DNA from: Pseudoruegeria sp. HB172150
GTDB lineage: Bacteria; Pseudomonadota; Alphaproteobacteria; Rhodobacterales; Rhodobacteraceae
Assembly (NCBI RefSeq): GCF_013184805.1
Contig: NZ_JAATNG010000001.1
Coordinates: 868,001-932,000, forward strand
Direction: 5' to 3'
Length of the DNA: 64,000 bases
Within the stretch, counting starts at the first letter, position 1. Each line of letters opens with the position of its first letter. The translations under genes were made by a program, and so were the position numbers. The notes under the pieces are model-generated. The model was not told where the DNA came from. It saw nothing but the letters and a program-made list of their open reading frames with translations, and searched no databases. Shown in pieces: positions 35,180 through 42,761 of the stretch.

Positions 35180-35549
35180 CAGCAACTTCCCCGTCACCTT
35201 CACCAGCACCCGACCCGTCTCTAATCAGCCCACCAATGCACCTGTGCAGCCATCGCTTCCGACTCCCGCAAGAGGCACCAAGGGCAGTAAAGACTTGCAT
35301 AGCGATGCGATACTTTCTGCAGTAGGTCGCATCATCAAAGAAGAACTAGAGAAGCGCGACAGCGACTTGACCGAGAAGTTCGCATCGCTCGATGGGAACA
35401 CCATCCTTAAGTCAGCTTCCGCAGCCATCCTCGCTGCCAACCTCGCAGCACTGCGGGAGTATGCAGGTAATATATCGCTTCGACGAGCAAAGCATATCGA
35501 AGGTACGGAGCCACTTCCGGCACTTCTGGGGGGAATTCTCGATGCTTGA
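35169..35549 (+). CDS. Small element protein, disordered N-terminus with helical C-terminus
   Basis: 126 residues. The first 45 are Pro/Thr/Ser-rich (FTSTRPVSNQPTNAPVQPSLP), followed by an acidic helix (IIKEELEKRDSDLTEKF) and a hydrophobic helix of Ala/Leu. Starts inside the preceding gene and overlaps the next by 8 bp, so tight coupling is likely. No family recognised. Confidence 0.65.
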   Translation: MPGNSNFPVTFTSTRPVSNQPTNAPVQPSLPTPARGTKGSKDLHSDAILSAVGRIIKEELEKRDSDLTEKFASLDGNTILKSASAAILAANLAALREYAGNISLRRAKHIEGTEPLPALLGGILDA

Positions 35550-36096
35550 TCTTTCTCCTGAAGATGTCGCTGCACATGAGCTACGGCACATCCTCGCAGC
35601 TTCCACAGCCCTCATGCAGAACGGCACAGCTGCCGACTACAAGAGCACGATAGTCCACTTCGACTTCACGGATGAAGGCGCTACCGTCCACTTCGCAATC
35701 GAAGATCCTAGCACCGAAGACTTGCCTAAGAAGGTAACACAGCTGGCAGCTTTAGGTCCGGTGGTGAAGTTCGACGGAGACCTTTTCGACCTAATTCGTG
35801 AAGGCAACAAGGAAGCCCTGCGCAAAGCAGGAAACCTCTCCCCCGAAGACCTCGATGCGGCTGCACAGTTTGACGGTCCACCTATGGAACCGATCAAGAT
35901 TTTGCTTGCCACCAAAGACTTGCAGGAGGTCTTAGGCGACAAAGGTTTCGACATTCTCGCGAAGCAGCTGCGCACAGCGCATAACCAGCACGTCGAAGAG
36001 TTCGGCCTAGCAGAATTGGTTCCACGCAAGTATGCAGCTGCAGCCCTGAAGGCAGCACAGGACGAGTTGTCTGCTACTTCGGGTATTCCGCAATGA
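35542..36096 (+). CDS. Element protein of unknown function
   Basis: 184 residues from the ATG at 35542, with GGGGGGAA upstream. It has an acidic alpha/beta composition (HFDFTDEGATVHFAIEDPSTEDL). There is no membrane segment or known motif. It overlaps its neighbours on both sides by 8 and 4 bp. Confidence 0.7.
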   Translation: MLDLSPEDVAAHELRHILAASTALMQNGTAADYKSTIVHFDFTDEGATVHFAIEDPSTEDLPKKVTQLAALGPVVKFDGDLFDLIREGNKEALRKAGNLSPEDLDAAAQFDGPPMEPIKILLATKDLQEVLGDKGFDILAKQLRTAHNQHVEEFGLAELVPRKYAAAALKAAQDELSATSGIPQ

Positions 36097-36719
36097 GCGA
36101 CATCAAAGACCTTCTACGGCACGAATATCTGCACGCTCTGGGCCATGTAATCGCAGACATTCTGGCCGGCCATACAGAACCACAACAAAGCCATTATTGC
36201 TGTATCGTGCAGCCACCGGACGCATTGTTCAAAGCCGATGGAAGCGAGTTCGATACGGCATTTGTCTTCCTGTCTGAAGTTCATGCAGGGAATGGTCACA
36301 TCAATATGCAGGAATGCTGCCTCTCTGTCGAAGATGTCGAGGCATTCCAAAGCATGTCTGCACGTTCAGAAAAAGATCCTCATATACGTTCCATCCTTGG
36401 GGTGGCGTTCTTCATGTCCAGTTGGTTCCACCAATCCAACGTTCTGAATGCAGCACTGGAAGATGGTTCAGATGAAGAGGGAATTTACATCCTCGAATCC
36501 AAGGAACTCTGGAAGGCCATAGAAGCACCCATACGTGAGTTGTTCGCTGCTATGCTAGCAGGAAGAGAGACTATTACAGTGGCACCTTTTACCAACATCC
36601 CTCTCCCTGTCTGGACATATATAGATGCACCTGCCGACAAGGTACCGGACATTAGACCTAAAGAAGAGATCAACGATGCCGAGGCCACTTTGGACAGAAC
36701 CCAGACCGGAACAGGATAA
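36093..36719 (+). CDS. Element protein of unknown function with HExxH-like motif
   Basis: 208 residues; ATGA overlap with the previous gene. Residues 10-18 read HEYLHALGH, an HExxH motif with a third His four residues on, as in some zinc peptidases, but it lies at the extreme N-terminus and no supporting fold is evident. The remainder mixes helices with Cys-containing segments. Could be a chance match. Overlaps the next gene by 44 bp. Confidence 0.65.
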   Translation: MSDIKDLLRHEYLHALGHVIADILAGHTEPQQSHYCCIVQPPDALFKADGSEFDTAFVFLSEVHAGNGHINMQECCLSVEDVEAFQSMSARSEKDPHIRSILGVAFFMSSWFHQSNVLNAALEDGSDEEGIYILESKELWKAIEAPIRELFAAMLAGRETITVAPFTNIPLPVWTYIDAPADKVPDIRPKEEINDAEATLDRTQTGTG

Positions 36720-36912
36720 GATTGCTACCATTCCGGCCAGCGATCTCACATCCGGCATGTTGATTGAGAAATGCGCCGAAGATCCACGTCTTGATGGGCA
36801 GCTCGTGGTGACTTCGGTTGCGGTGCCGGGCGGAAGGGTGAGCATCTTCACTAAACGCGGCTACAGCACGACTCTGAGTTCCAACCGCAGAGTTGATGTG
36901 GTCGAACCTTGA
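36676..36912 (+). CDS. Small hypothetical protein, last of the terminase operon
   Basis: 78 residues from the ATG at 36676. IATIPASDLTSGM then KRGYSTTLSSNRRVDVVEP suggest a small beta-barrel-like fold; SH3-like or Hin-type folds would be possible, not shown. Overlaps the previous gene by 44 bp in another frame. After it comes a 441-bp region without genes. Confidence 0.55.
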   Translation: MPRPLWTEPRPEQDKIATIPASDLTSGMLIEKCAEDPRLDGQLVVTSVAVPGGRVSIFTKRGYSTTLSSNRRVDVVEP

Positions 36913-37037
36913 TCTGGGGGTGTGTGAAGATCTTCCGCCCGGCACACCCGCCGGATTCGCGCCCCGGCGACTTCACCCGGAAAACCATCAATTTGGACGT
37001 TTTCACGGCCCAACTTGACCCAAAGCGCGGGAAAATT

Positions 37038-37181
37038 TCCCCATTAATTCAGTGACTTAACAAGCGCATTAACCACGCCAAACCCGGCGCGTGGCGTTCG
37101 TGGCCAACGGCCCACACCGGGCGCGTTCATCTGGGCCAGCAACGGCATTCTTAATTATCCCCATGAATTCAGTCACTTAAC
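37038..37181 (+). repeat. Paired 24-nt direct repeats (TCCCCAT..TTCAGT.ACTTAAC)
   Basis: Copies at 37038-37061 and 37158-37181 differ at two positions and are 120 bp apart. A shortened inverted copy is at 29055-29070 beside the primase gene. Two separated clusters sharing a repeat recall the ori and crr arrangement of P4-type satellites. Confidence 0.6.
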
Positions 37182-37192
37182 TGCATACTTCA

Positions 37193-37208
37193 GGAACGAT
37201 TTCGTGCC
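37193..37208. promoter_or_regulatory. Element palindrome, copy 3 (GGAACGATTTCGTGCC)
   Basis: Two substitutions from copy 2. It lies in the gap between the terminase operon and the convergent/divergent genes at 37.4-37.7 kb. Confidence 0.55.
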
Positions 37209-37353
37209 TAGATCGGTCGTTTGTGACCTTCTTCGGCACCTCAACTTTGGCGTGAGTGGGCATGTCAGCGGAGCGCCAGCTTCGTCAAACAATAAGACCG
37301 AGGCAGCGATCTACAGGTGCCGCCCCGGCCCGGTTCAAGTTCTATTAGCTCCC

Positions 37354-37530
37354 TTAGTATGCCTTGCGCGGTGACAGTAGAACTCTTACAGCCCAGATCG
37401 TCGGAGTCGCGACTACAAAGGCGACAACGAAAGCCTCGGCGCGATTGGCCGTTGCGCTATAGACCGCGGTCGACAGTGCGAGTGCACAAGCCAGCGTACC
37501 GATTCTTAGACCCTTAAGGCATGTCTTCAT
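37354..37530 (-). CDS. Small secreted or membrane protein
   Basis: 58 residues from the ATG at 37530, with GGAGAA upstream. MKTCLKGLRIGTLACALALSTAVYSATANRAEA looks like a signal peptide, followed by a second hydrophobic segment (FVVAFVVATPTIWAVRVLL). It may be inserted in the inner membrane. Function unknown. Divergent from the wHTH gene at 37693. Confidence 0.55.
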   Translation of the reverse strand: MKTCLKGLRIGTLACALALSTAVYSATANRAEAFVVAFVVATPTIWAVRVLLSPRKAY

Positions 37531-37692
37531 GGGTAGGTTCTCCTCTGTACTGCAAGCTACACCTCCGATGCTTGCAGTGCTGTTAGATTCGGAAGCACCT
37601 CTGATCACGGGTGTTAAGGCTTAACACGCAAGACAAGCTTCTTTTGCTTGTTAAGCCGGATTCTGGTAGCTTCGGCCTCGGAGGACGGTTTG

Positions 37693-38259
37693 ATGTTCCA
37701 CTCGACCGACAACGCGGGAGAAACCATCCGGAAGCTGCAAGTTCTCAGCGATTGGTACGCTGAGAACGTTGATACTTCGACATTGACGCCTTCGTTACGC
37801 TGCGCACATCGACATATGTTCGGGCTCACAGCCTTCGATGTGTCAACACCGGTCGTCCAAAGTCTGGCCAGATCACGTTCTGGGCTGGAAGCAACCGAGT
37901 CCATGCTGCGCTACCTGAAAGCTAGTCCTGAAACAGTTGAAGTGTTTTCGGAGAAAAGCATGACCCGCCTACTGGAGAATACCGAGCCGCTGAGCGGCTG
38001 GGCTAAACACTTCTGGTCTGACTGGCTGGAGCTAAGCGACGAAGGGGCACCGGGAATGTGGTGGCCCGTGCCTGTGCTGAATCACCTGCTAGCTAACCAC
38101 TTTCCGGCTTCGACTCTACGTTCAGTCACAATTGCCCTTGAGGCGATGGGAGTCGTGGAACGACGGCGTGCGCGCCATCAGGTCAACCCGAAATCCCGGG
38201 CAAACGCGATTAGGGTAACTAAGCGCGGCTTGATGCTCGATGAGGAGTTGAGGAAATGA
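37693..38259 (+). CDS. Putative winged-HTH protein of the element
   Basis: 188 residues from the ATG at 37693, chosen because GGAGG stands 8 bp upstream; a TTG at 37648 is an alternative. The C-terminal 70 residues (VPVLNHLLANHFPASTLRSVTIALEAMGVVERRRARHQ..ANAIRVTKRG) have a winged-helix pattern with a basic wing. It could be a regulator of the element. Its stop overlaps the next start (ATGA). Confidence 0.6.
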   Translation: MFHSTDNAGETIRKLQVLSDWYAENVDTSTLTPSLRCAHRHMFGLTAFDVSTPVVQSLARSRSGLEATESMLRYLKASPETVEVFSEKSMTRLLENTEPLSGWAKHFWSDWLELSDEGAPGMWWPVPVLNHLLANHFPASTLRSVTIALEAMGVVERRRARHQVNPKSRANAIRVTKRGLMLDEELRK

Positions 38260-38417
38260 AAAAAATTCTACAGCTTAGCATCGCCCTTTCTTACCTCCTA
38301 TTCCCAGCACCATCTGTGGATGTTCAGCGCTCGGACGCTGATCAAACCGCAAAGTACGAGGAAAAGAGCGACGATGCGTATGACGACCTGATCAAGCGGC
38401 TAAAGCAGTTCTCCTAA
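38256..38417 (+). CDS. Small secreted peptide coupled to the wHTH gene
   Basis: 53 residues starting at ATGA over the preceding stop, with GAGGA upstream. MKKILQLSIALSYLLFPAPS is a signal peptide; the mature 30-odd residues are acidic and helical (DADQTAKYEEKSDDAYDDL). Periplasmic or exported. It is too short for family assignment, but start context and signal peptide make it credible. Confidence 0.6.
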   Translation: MKKILQLSIALSYLLFPAPSVDVQRSDADQTAKYEEKSDDAYDDLIKRLKQFS

Positions 38418-38878
38418 CTTCAAAACGTCCGCTTCGAACTCGTAGCCGGCGACTCTGAGAGCTTGCAACTTGAAATTGTACCGCTACGCAGGTGACCTGC
38501 CAAAAACGGTCGCTTCCGCTGGTGACGCAAACGGTTGAGTTATGGCACATCCTGCGGCTCGGAGAAGGTCCGAGACGAGCCCATTTCAGACGTCGGTGAA
38601 CTGCGCGGCAACCGGCGCGACGGGCGGGAGACAGTCGTTCGCCGCATGGCAGCGAGAACTCGCGGGGATCGCCAAAGCGGACATTGGACACCACAAAATC
38701 TATAGATATCTGCAAGAAATTACGACATATTGTCGTCAACGGCTCACACAGCTCATGATGTAGCAAGCGATCCCGAATGACCTCAGAAGTATGTTTGATG
38801 AACAGTCTGTCCGAGGTTTTGGCCGCCGATAGTGCGACGATCGTGGAGTACTATGTGCCTCCTTCACCATGAACCACA

Positions 38879-39023
38879 GCCGGTCAACTTGACCGGCTGA
38901 TCCCTTCAAATAAGCAGTACGCTAACTTTTACCAAAAGCTCATTAGGCCGAGTCGGCCCGCTGACCACCAATTAAGAGCATCTTCTCTGAAGACATCAGA
39001 GGGTCAACTTGGCCCGCTGACCC
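38879..39023 (+). repeat. TCAACTTGGCCCGCTGACC repeat cluster
   Basis: Copies near 38883-38904, 38950-38967 (partial) and 39002-39023, spaced about 50-70 bp. The first lies in a palindrome GCCGGTCAA-C-TTGACCGGC; the third begins GGGTCA and ends TGACCC. Probably binding sites of one protein. Confidence 0.55.
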
Positions 39024-39044
39024 ACTACACCAAGACATTATTCC

Positions 39045-39058
39045 GCACGATATCGTTC
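39045..39058. promoter_or_regulatory. Element palindrome, copy 4 (GCACGATATCGTTC)
   Basis: Retains the central ACGATATCGT of copies 1 and 2. It lies 153 bp before the frame at 39211. Confidence 0.55.
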
Positions 39059-39210
39059 AAAATGCCTTGGCCACGCACCAGCTGCGCACGCACATACCCT
39101 GTCTGGGGGCATAGTAATAGCGCGATTTCGTCCCTGAGAGTGAACGGCCGCAAATTATTGAGGCAACGACACATGCTCCCTATATTGTTTGAACCGTACA
39201 TGTCGAAATC

Positions 39211-39462
39211 ATGGGTAGGATTTTGGAAGAACCTGAATTCAAAACCAATCACCGAAACCCGTTGACAGAACTCTCAGAACTCCGGCTCGAAATTGGGCCG
39301 AAAGACGAGGTCTTCGATCTAACCTGCCGGTTGCGGTTCGGCGTTATGCAGTATGAGCACAAAGACCGAGAATATGGGTCGGTGTGTCAAAGGCTCACTT
39401 ACGCTTGTCACTCGAAGGTTGCGAAAGCACGTTTGACGAAGTCTTCGGAGAAAGTGGGCTAG
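39211..39462 (+). pseudogene. 5' part of a probably frameshifted gene
   Basis: An 83-codon frame from ATG. Up to about residue 58 (LRLEIGPKDEVFDLTCRLRFGVMQYEHKDREYGSV) it reads like normal protein; afterwards it turns basic and random. The overlapping frame at 39384 becomes protein-like exactly where this one stops being so. The point lies in GGTGTGTC, where an extra GT would shift the frame. Together they would form one protein of about 255 residues. Confidence 0.5.
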
Positions 39463-39980
39463 AGTCGGTTCTGGAGGAAGACGCCTTAGAAATAGAGACC
39501 GCAGCGAAGTTCGCCGGTGCTGTTGAGGCGGCTACGGATGCCGGGGCGAATGCCAAAGCGAATGCTGGAGTAGGTGTTGGAGCGATGCGAAAACGCAAGA
39601 TTTCGCAAAGCAAGGTGCATTTGCCTGTTGAAGCACGCCCGAACGATAGTTGGGAAATCCAGCCGAAGTCCGTAACCGAAGGTGCCACAACCTTGCTCGA
39701 AGGTACCGCAATACCGGGAGTTCGCCTTTGCGGAGTTCGCCGTCTCCATGGAGGGAACCGCATGGTAATTGCTGGTGAGGTGCAAGTTGCAAAGAGCGTG
39801 ATCCGTGTATCTGCCAAGGGAGGTAATCGTCTTAACAGAGCGATGAATGAGTACCAAAACAAGGATGCAATCGTTGCCCAGATATTGAAGAAGGCCATTC
39901 TCCGTGAGGCAGCTAGCAATGTGCCCGGCCGACCAAAATCTATTGTGGCAATATCTCGAAGCGAGGTTTCGGAAGAGTGA
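39384..39980 (+). CDS. Hypothetical protein, possibly the 3' part of a frameshifted gene
   Basis: 198 residues from a GTG, without a Shine-Dalgarno. SKAHLRLSLEGCESTFDEVF is followed by an Ala/Gly-rich linker (EAATDAGANAKANAGVGVGAM), a beta-rich middle and a tail KAILREAASNVPGRPKSIVAISRSE. No family recognised. The GTG may merely be the first in-frame codon after a shift; see 39211. Overlaps the following gene by 4 bp (GTGA). Confidence 0.55.
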   Translation: MSKAHLRLSLEGCESTFDEVFGESGLESVLEEDALEIETAAKFAGAVEAATDAGANAKANAGVGVGAMRKRKISQSKVHLPVEARPNDSWEIQPKSVTEGATTLLEGTAIPGVRLCGVRRLHGGNRMVIAGEVQVAKSVIRVSAKGGNRLNRAMNEYQNKDAIVAQILKKAILREAASNVPGRPKSIVAISRSEVSEE

Positions 39981-40738
39981 CGCAACTTCTAGAAGATGTT
40001 CTTACCGAGGATGAGCTGAAGGCAATTGACGATGTACTTTCTGGCGATAGTCCGAGATTTGACCTTTTGGTAGATTTGTCCGGTTTAGACCCTCGAAACG
40101 ACTTCAAATTCTCGGACCTGAGAAGATTAAATCTATGCGGTGCGGATCTAAGGGGATTTGATTTCACTGGCTCGGATCTGCGCCAATGTGTGCGAAACGG
40201 CAATACGCTGATTGACGATACAACCGTCTTTGATGACGCCTTAGTTGAGTGGATAGACGTCGAAACTTTGCCAATCGTGATGAAGATGCAGGAAGTGGAA
40301 GCGGCATCCGGGCCAGAGCCTCGTCAAAAGCTGTTGACTGAACTGGTTGCTGAGTTCGGGAAGACCAGTCACGTAGTCTCCTACATGGTCTCGGCTGCGT
40401 CCAAGGCACAAACGCTCGATGAATTCTTAGATTTCGCGCTGTTCCTGCCCGAAAAGGTTACGACCAATCAATCCGCTACTTTACGATCTGCCGGTTTGAA
40501 ACTGCTGAAAAAGAAGCTGTCGCAGAGTCGTTCTCGAACTGGCCGAGGGGCTACGGCAATCTTTGCTATAGAAAATATAGTTGCGAAACTTCAACAGGCA
40601 CCGGACTCGATGGCGGAACGCATTTATGGTCATTTGGCTGATGTGGTTAATTCAAAGCAACCAGCCACAATTGGCAATCGACTGGTTTCAGTTGAAGCAA
40701 GGGATGTAGAGCACGCTTTCTCTCGAATAGGACAGTAG
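39977..40738 (+). CDS. Protein with a short pentapeptide-repeat segment
   Basis: 253 residues from a GTG overlapping the previous stop. Residues 45-70 (FSDLRRLNLCGADLRGFDFTGSDLR) form about five A(D/N)LxX pentapeptide units, a right-handed beta-helix seed. The larger C-terminal part is helical with no known motif. The coupling to the upstream frame suggests they work together. Role unknown; a regulatory or effector function is possible. Confidence 0.65.
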   Translation: MTQLLEDVLTEDELKAIDDVLSGDSPRFDLLVDLSGLDPRNDFKFSDLRRLNLCGADLRGFDFTGSDLRQCVRNGNTLIDDTTVFDDALVEWIDVETLPIVMKMQEVEAASGPEPRQKLLTELVAEFGKTSHVVSYMVSAASKAQTLDEFLDFALFLPEKVTTNQSATLRSAGLKLLKKKLSQSRSRTGRGATAIFAIENIVAKLQQAPDSMAERIYGHLADVVNSKQPATIGNRLVSVEARDVEHAFSRIGQ

Positions 40739-40813
40739 ATTTTGCGGATTGTTCAGGCGGCAATGTTCGAAGTAAAATAAAGCGAGCCGCTGAAATTAGG
40801 AAACTTCTAAAAT

Positions 40814-41344
40814 TTAATCACTGGTTGACCTGTCAATAAAGCTAATATCCTTAAGTGGTTCTTGCTCCGCATTCATTCTAATATGTTCTAACAAGACCAT
40901 TGTTGCCGCACAGGCCATTAAGAATTTCTCCTTTCTCGGAAGGTCCATCTCAATGTTGTGCGATGTGTTATCGCAGAGATCCTTAATGCGATCTTTTTCA
41001 AATGAAGCATCTCTCATGTGGGCAAATTCATTTCGTACTTTCCGTTGAATTTGAAGCTGGTCATGTATAGCGTCATCAATCAATCGAAGGGCGTAACAGG
41101 CTTCTATCCGCGCGTGCAGGCTGCCAAGCGGCGCGTTGTGGTTATCTAAAAGTTCTTTGCTGCTCTTGCCTGGCCGCAGATATGCAACCAGTACATCGCG
41201 CAGCTGTTGCTCAACAAAACCCGTTGCAACAAGAACAGCTCCTCGAGCACTTTCTTTGTTGAGCATATCTGATATTGTGCCGAGCTCCGCTTGAAACTCA
41301 GCACCAAGTGGGTTCAATTGTGCGCTTCTTTCACCGCTAGCCAT
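40814..41344 (-). CDS. MltR/HEPN-like protein
   Basis: 176 residues from the ATG at 41344 (GTG at 41350 possible). The helical domain with LGSLHARIEACYALRLID and RKVRNEFAHM resembles the MltR family, which shares the HEPN-type fold; Arg104-x4-His109 fits the HEPN ribonuclease motif. True MltR regulates mannitol use, but no mannitol genes are here. Adjacent to the integrase gene in a mobile element, a toxin or defence role is as likely. Function unresolved. Confidence 0.65.
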   Translation of the reverse strand: MASGERSAQLNPLGAEFQAELGTISDMLNKESARGAVLVATGFVEQQLRDVLVAYLRPGKSSKELLDNHNAPLGSLHARIEACYALRLIDDAIHDQLQIQRKVRNEFAHMRDASFEKDRIKDLCDNTSHNIEMDLPRKEKFLMACAATMVLLEHIRMNAEQEPLKDISFIDRSTSD

Positions 41345-41409
41345 AGTCACAGCATGGCATGGGGGTAGGTGCAGTCAAGCTTCGACGCAGAGTGCGATAT
41401 CGTGCGGCA

Positions 41410-42549
41410 TTACTGTTCGGTCAGTGCGTCTGACCACTTCGTCAGCCACTCCCTGCGCTCGGCAAGGAAGTCGTATTTCAGGTAGTGGCGCATCACACCT
41501 GAGACAGAGGCACTGGCGCTATGGTTCAGCATCCTGTCAGCGACTTCGAGTGGACATCCCTCGGCCGCAAGCCATGACATGAGTGTGCGGCGAAGATCGT
41601 GCAGCTGCCAGTCGGTAACGCCACATGCCTCGTCCAGCCGGGTCTTGAACTTGGTGAACTGCTTGATGGGCGATGTGCCAGTGCTGGTGAAGATCCAGCC
41701 AGTGTCGATGGTAAGCGGCTTCACAGCTTCCAACACCCCCATAGCTTGGGGGGCGAGAGGCACGATGAAGCTTCGCGACGACTTTGTGATTTTGGCCGGC
41801 AGTACGATTTGATCGCCTTGGATGTGCTCCCACCATAGACAGGAGCATTCCGTCCGACGCAGGCCGGATAGGTGCAGGAGGCGGAAGTAGCTCTGCCAGA
41901 CTTGAGGCAGCTTTCCGGCACCTTCGTATACCTGTTTGGCTTCCTCCATGGAGAGGTAGCGCTCCCTTGGCTTGGTAGGAGTTGATCGGATGGAACGCAC
42001 GACCTGCGCGTCAACGAGTTCTCGTTCTGATGCCCACCCCCAGAGTGCCTTCGTCTCCTGAAGCGTTCGACGCATGGAAGTTGGCGCTGTGGCAGCTTTG
42101 CGGTCGAAGATCTGAACCAGGTCTTTCCGGTTAATCGCATTCGCGGGGTGTTTCAGTAACGGCTTCAGGTCGCGCTTCAAATCCCGCACAGCTTCACGGA
42201 TGGTTCTGCGCTGCGCCTTCGCCTCTGCCCAATTGTCGATGACCTGTTCCAGTGTGGGCGATGCGTTTGTCCTACCCGTTGGTATCTCTGCGCCCGCGCG
42301 TATGGCGGCAAGAGCGGCTTGAGCGGCGGCTCTTGCATCCTCCACACCCTGATGGGGCCAACTGCCGAGGTGTACCCGATGCCGTGTGCCTCTGAAGGTC
42401 TTCCTCATCTGCCACTTCGCATCGTCGCGATGTCCTGTGACACTCAAACCTGACACCGCAGCATCAGTCAGGGTAGAAGCGGGTCCACTCTGGGGGAGGT
42501 TCCTGCGGATGTAAGAGTCGGTCAGTCTGGTGTCAGAGATTCGTCCCAT
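41410..42549 (-). CDS. int: Tyrosine recombinase (integrase) of the element
   Basis: 379 residues from the ATG at 42549, preceded by AGAGGA; ATG 42555 and a longer start at 42582 are alternatives. The C-terminal catalytic domain has the Arg of LSGLRRTE (near 233), HDLRRT (His-x2-Arg near 318), the His of LNHSAS and the nucleophile Tyr of RHYLKYDF. The N-terminal half has the DNA-arm and core-binding pattern of phage-type integrases. It should insert and excise the element, with the right att site just beyond its start. Confidence 0.92.
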   Translation of the reverse strand: MGRISDTRLTDSYIRRNLPQSGPASTLTDAAVSGLSVTGHRDDAKWQMRKTFRGTRHRVHLGSWPHQGVEDARAAAQAALAAIRAGAEIPTGRTNASPTLEQVIDNWAEAKAQRRTIREAVRDLKRDLKPLLKHPANAINRKDLVQIFDRKAATAPTSMRRTLQETKALWGWASERELVDAQVVRSIRSTPTKPRERYLSMEEAKQVYEGAGKLPQVWQSYFRLLHLSGLRRTECSCLWWEHIQGDQIVLPAKITKSSRSFIVPLAPQAMGVLEAVKPLTIDTGWIFTSTGTSPIKQFTKFKTRLDEACGVTDWQLHDLRRTLMSWLAAEGCPLEVADRMLNHSASASVSGVMRHYLKYDFLAERREWLTKWSDALTEQ

Positions 42550-42761
42550 TCTCATTCCTCTGTCTGGGCAATTCCTAGCCAAAAGAATCGCTCGGATTGG
42601 AAGAGATCGCTGTCAAAAAGAGACGCTGCGGGACGAAAAGTCAAAGGCAATCCCTGATCTCAGGGAAGAAAAGTAATTGACAACAAATAGTTAAGATGTG
42701 AGTGCGAGAGGTGGCGAGACAGTGCGAGAATTAACGATAGGACGACTGAAAATAGTGCGCT

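Larger units (their letters stand above)
36913..37353. other. Gene-free region with paired repeats
   Basis: Contains two 24-nt direct repeats exactly 120 bp apart (37038 and 37158), a GC-rich stem-prone stretch between them (GGCGCGTGGCG..CGGGCGCG), and palindrome copy 3 at 37193. No credible gene. It may be a replication or regulatory site. Confidence 0.55.
38418..39210. other. Long gene-free region with repeats
   Basis: 793 bp. Short frames on both strands lack plausible starts or composition. It holds three GG-CCCGCTGACC-type repeats (38879-39023) and palindrome copy 4 (39045-39058). Possibly a regulatory or replication region, or the remains of deleted genes. Confidence 0.5.
25327..42761. 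mobile_element. Integrated element, phage-satellite-like (integrase, primase, small terminase)
   Basis: About 17.4 kb of lower and uneven GC between the carnitine operon and a methyltransferase gene. It carries a tyrosine integrase at the right end, a small winged-HTH gene at the left, a PrimPol-type primase, a P27-like small terminase, small unknown overlapping genes, Nmad3-type cargo and several short-repeat clusters. No capsid, portal, large terminase, tail or lysis gene is visible. The gene set fits a phage satellite better than a degraded prophage, since the reading frames are mostly intact. Exact ends are uncertain. Confidence 0.75.

Noticed and set aside
38542-38763. 73-codon frame on the plus strand
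   Set aside because: No ribosome site, unnatural composition, lies in the repeat-bearing gene-free region.
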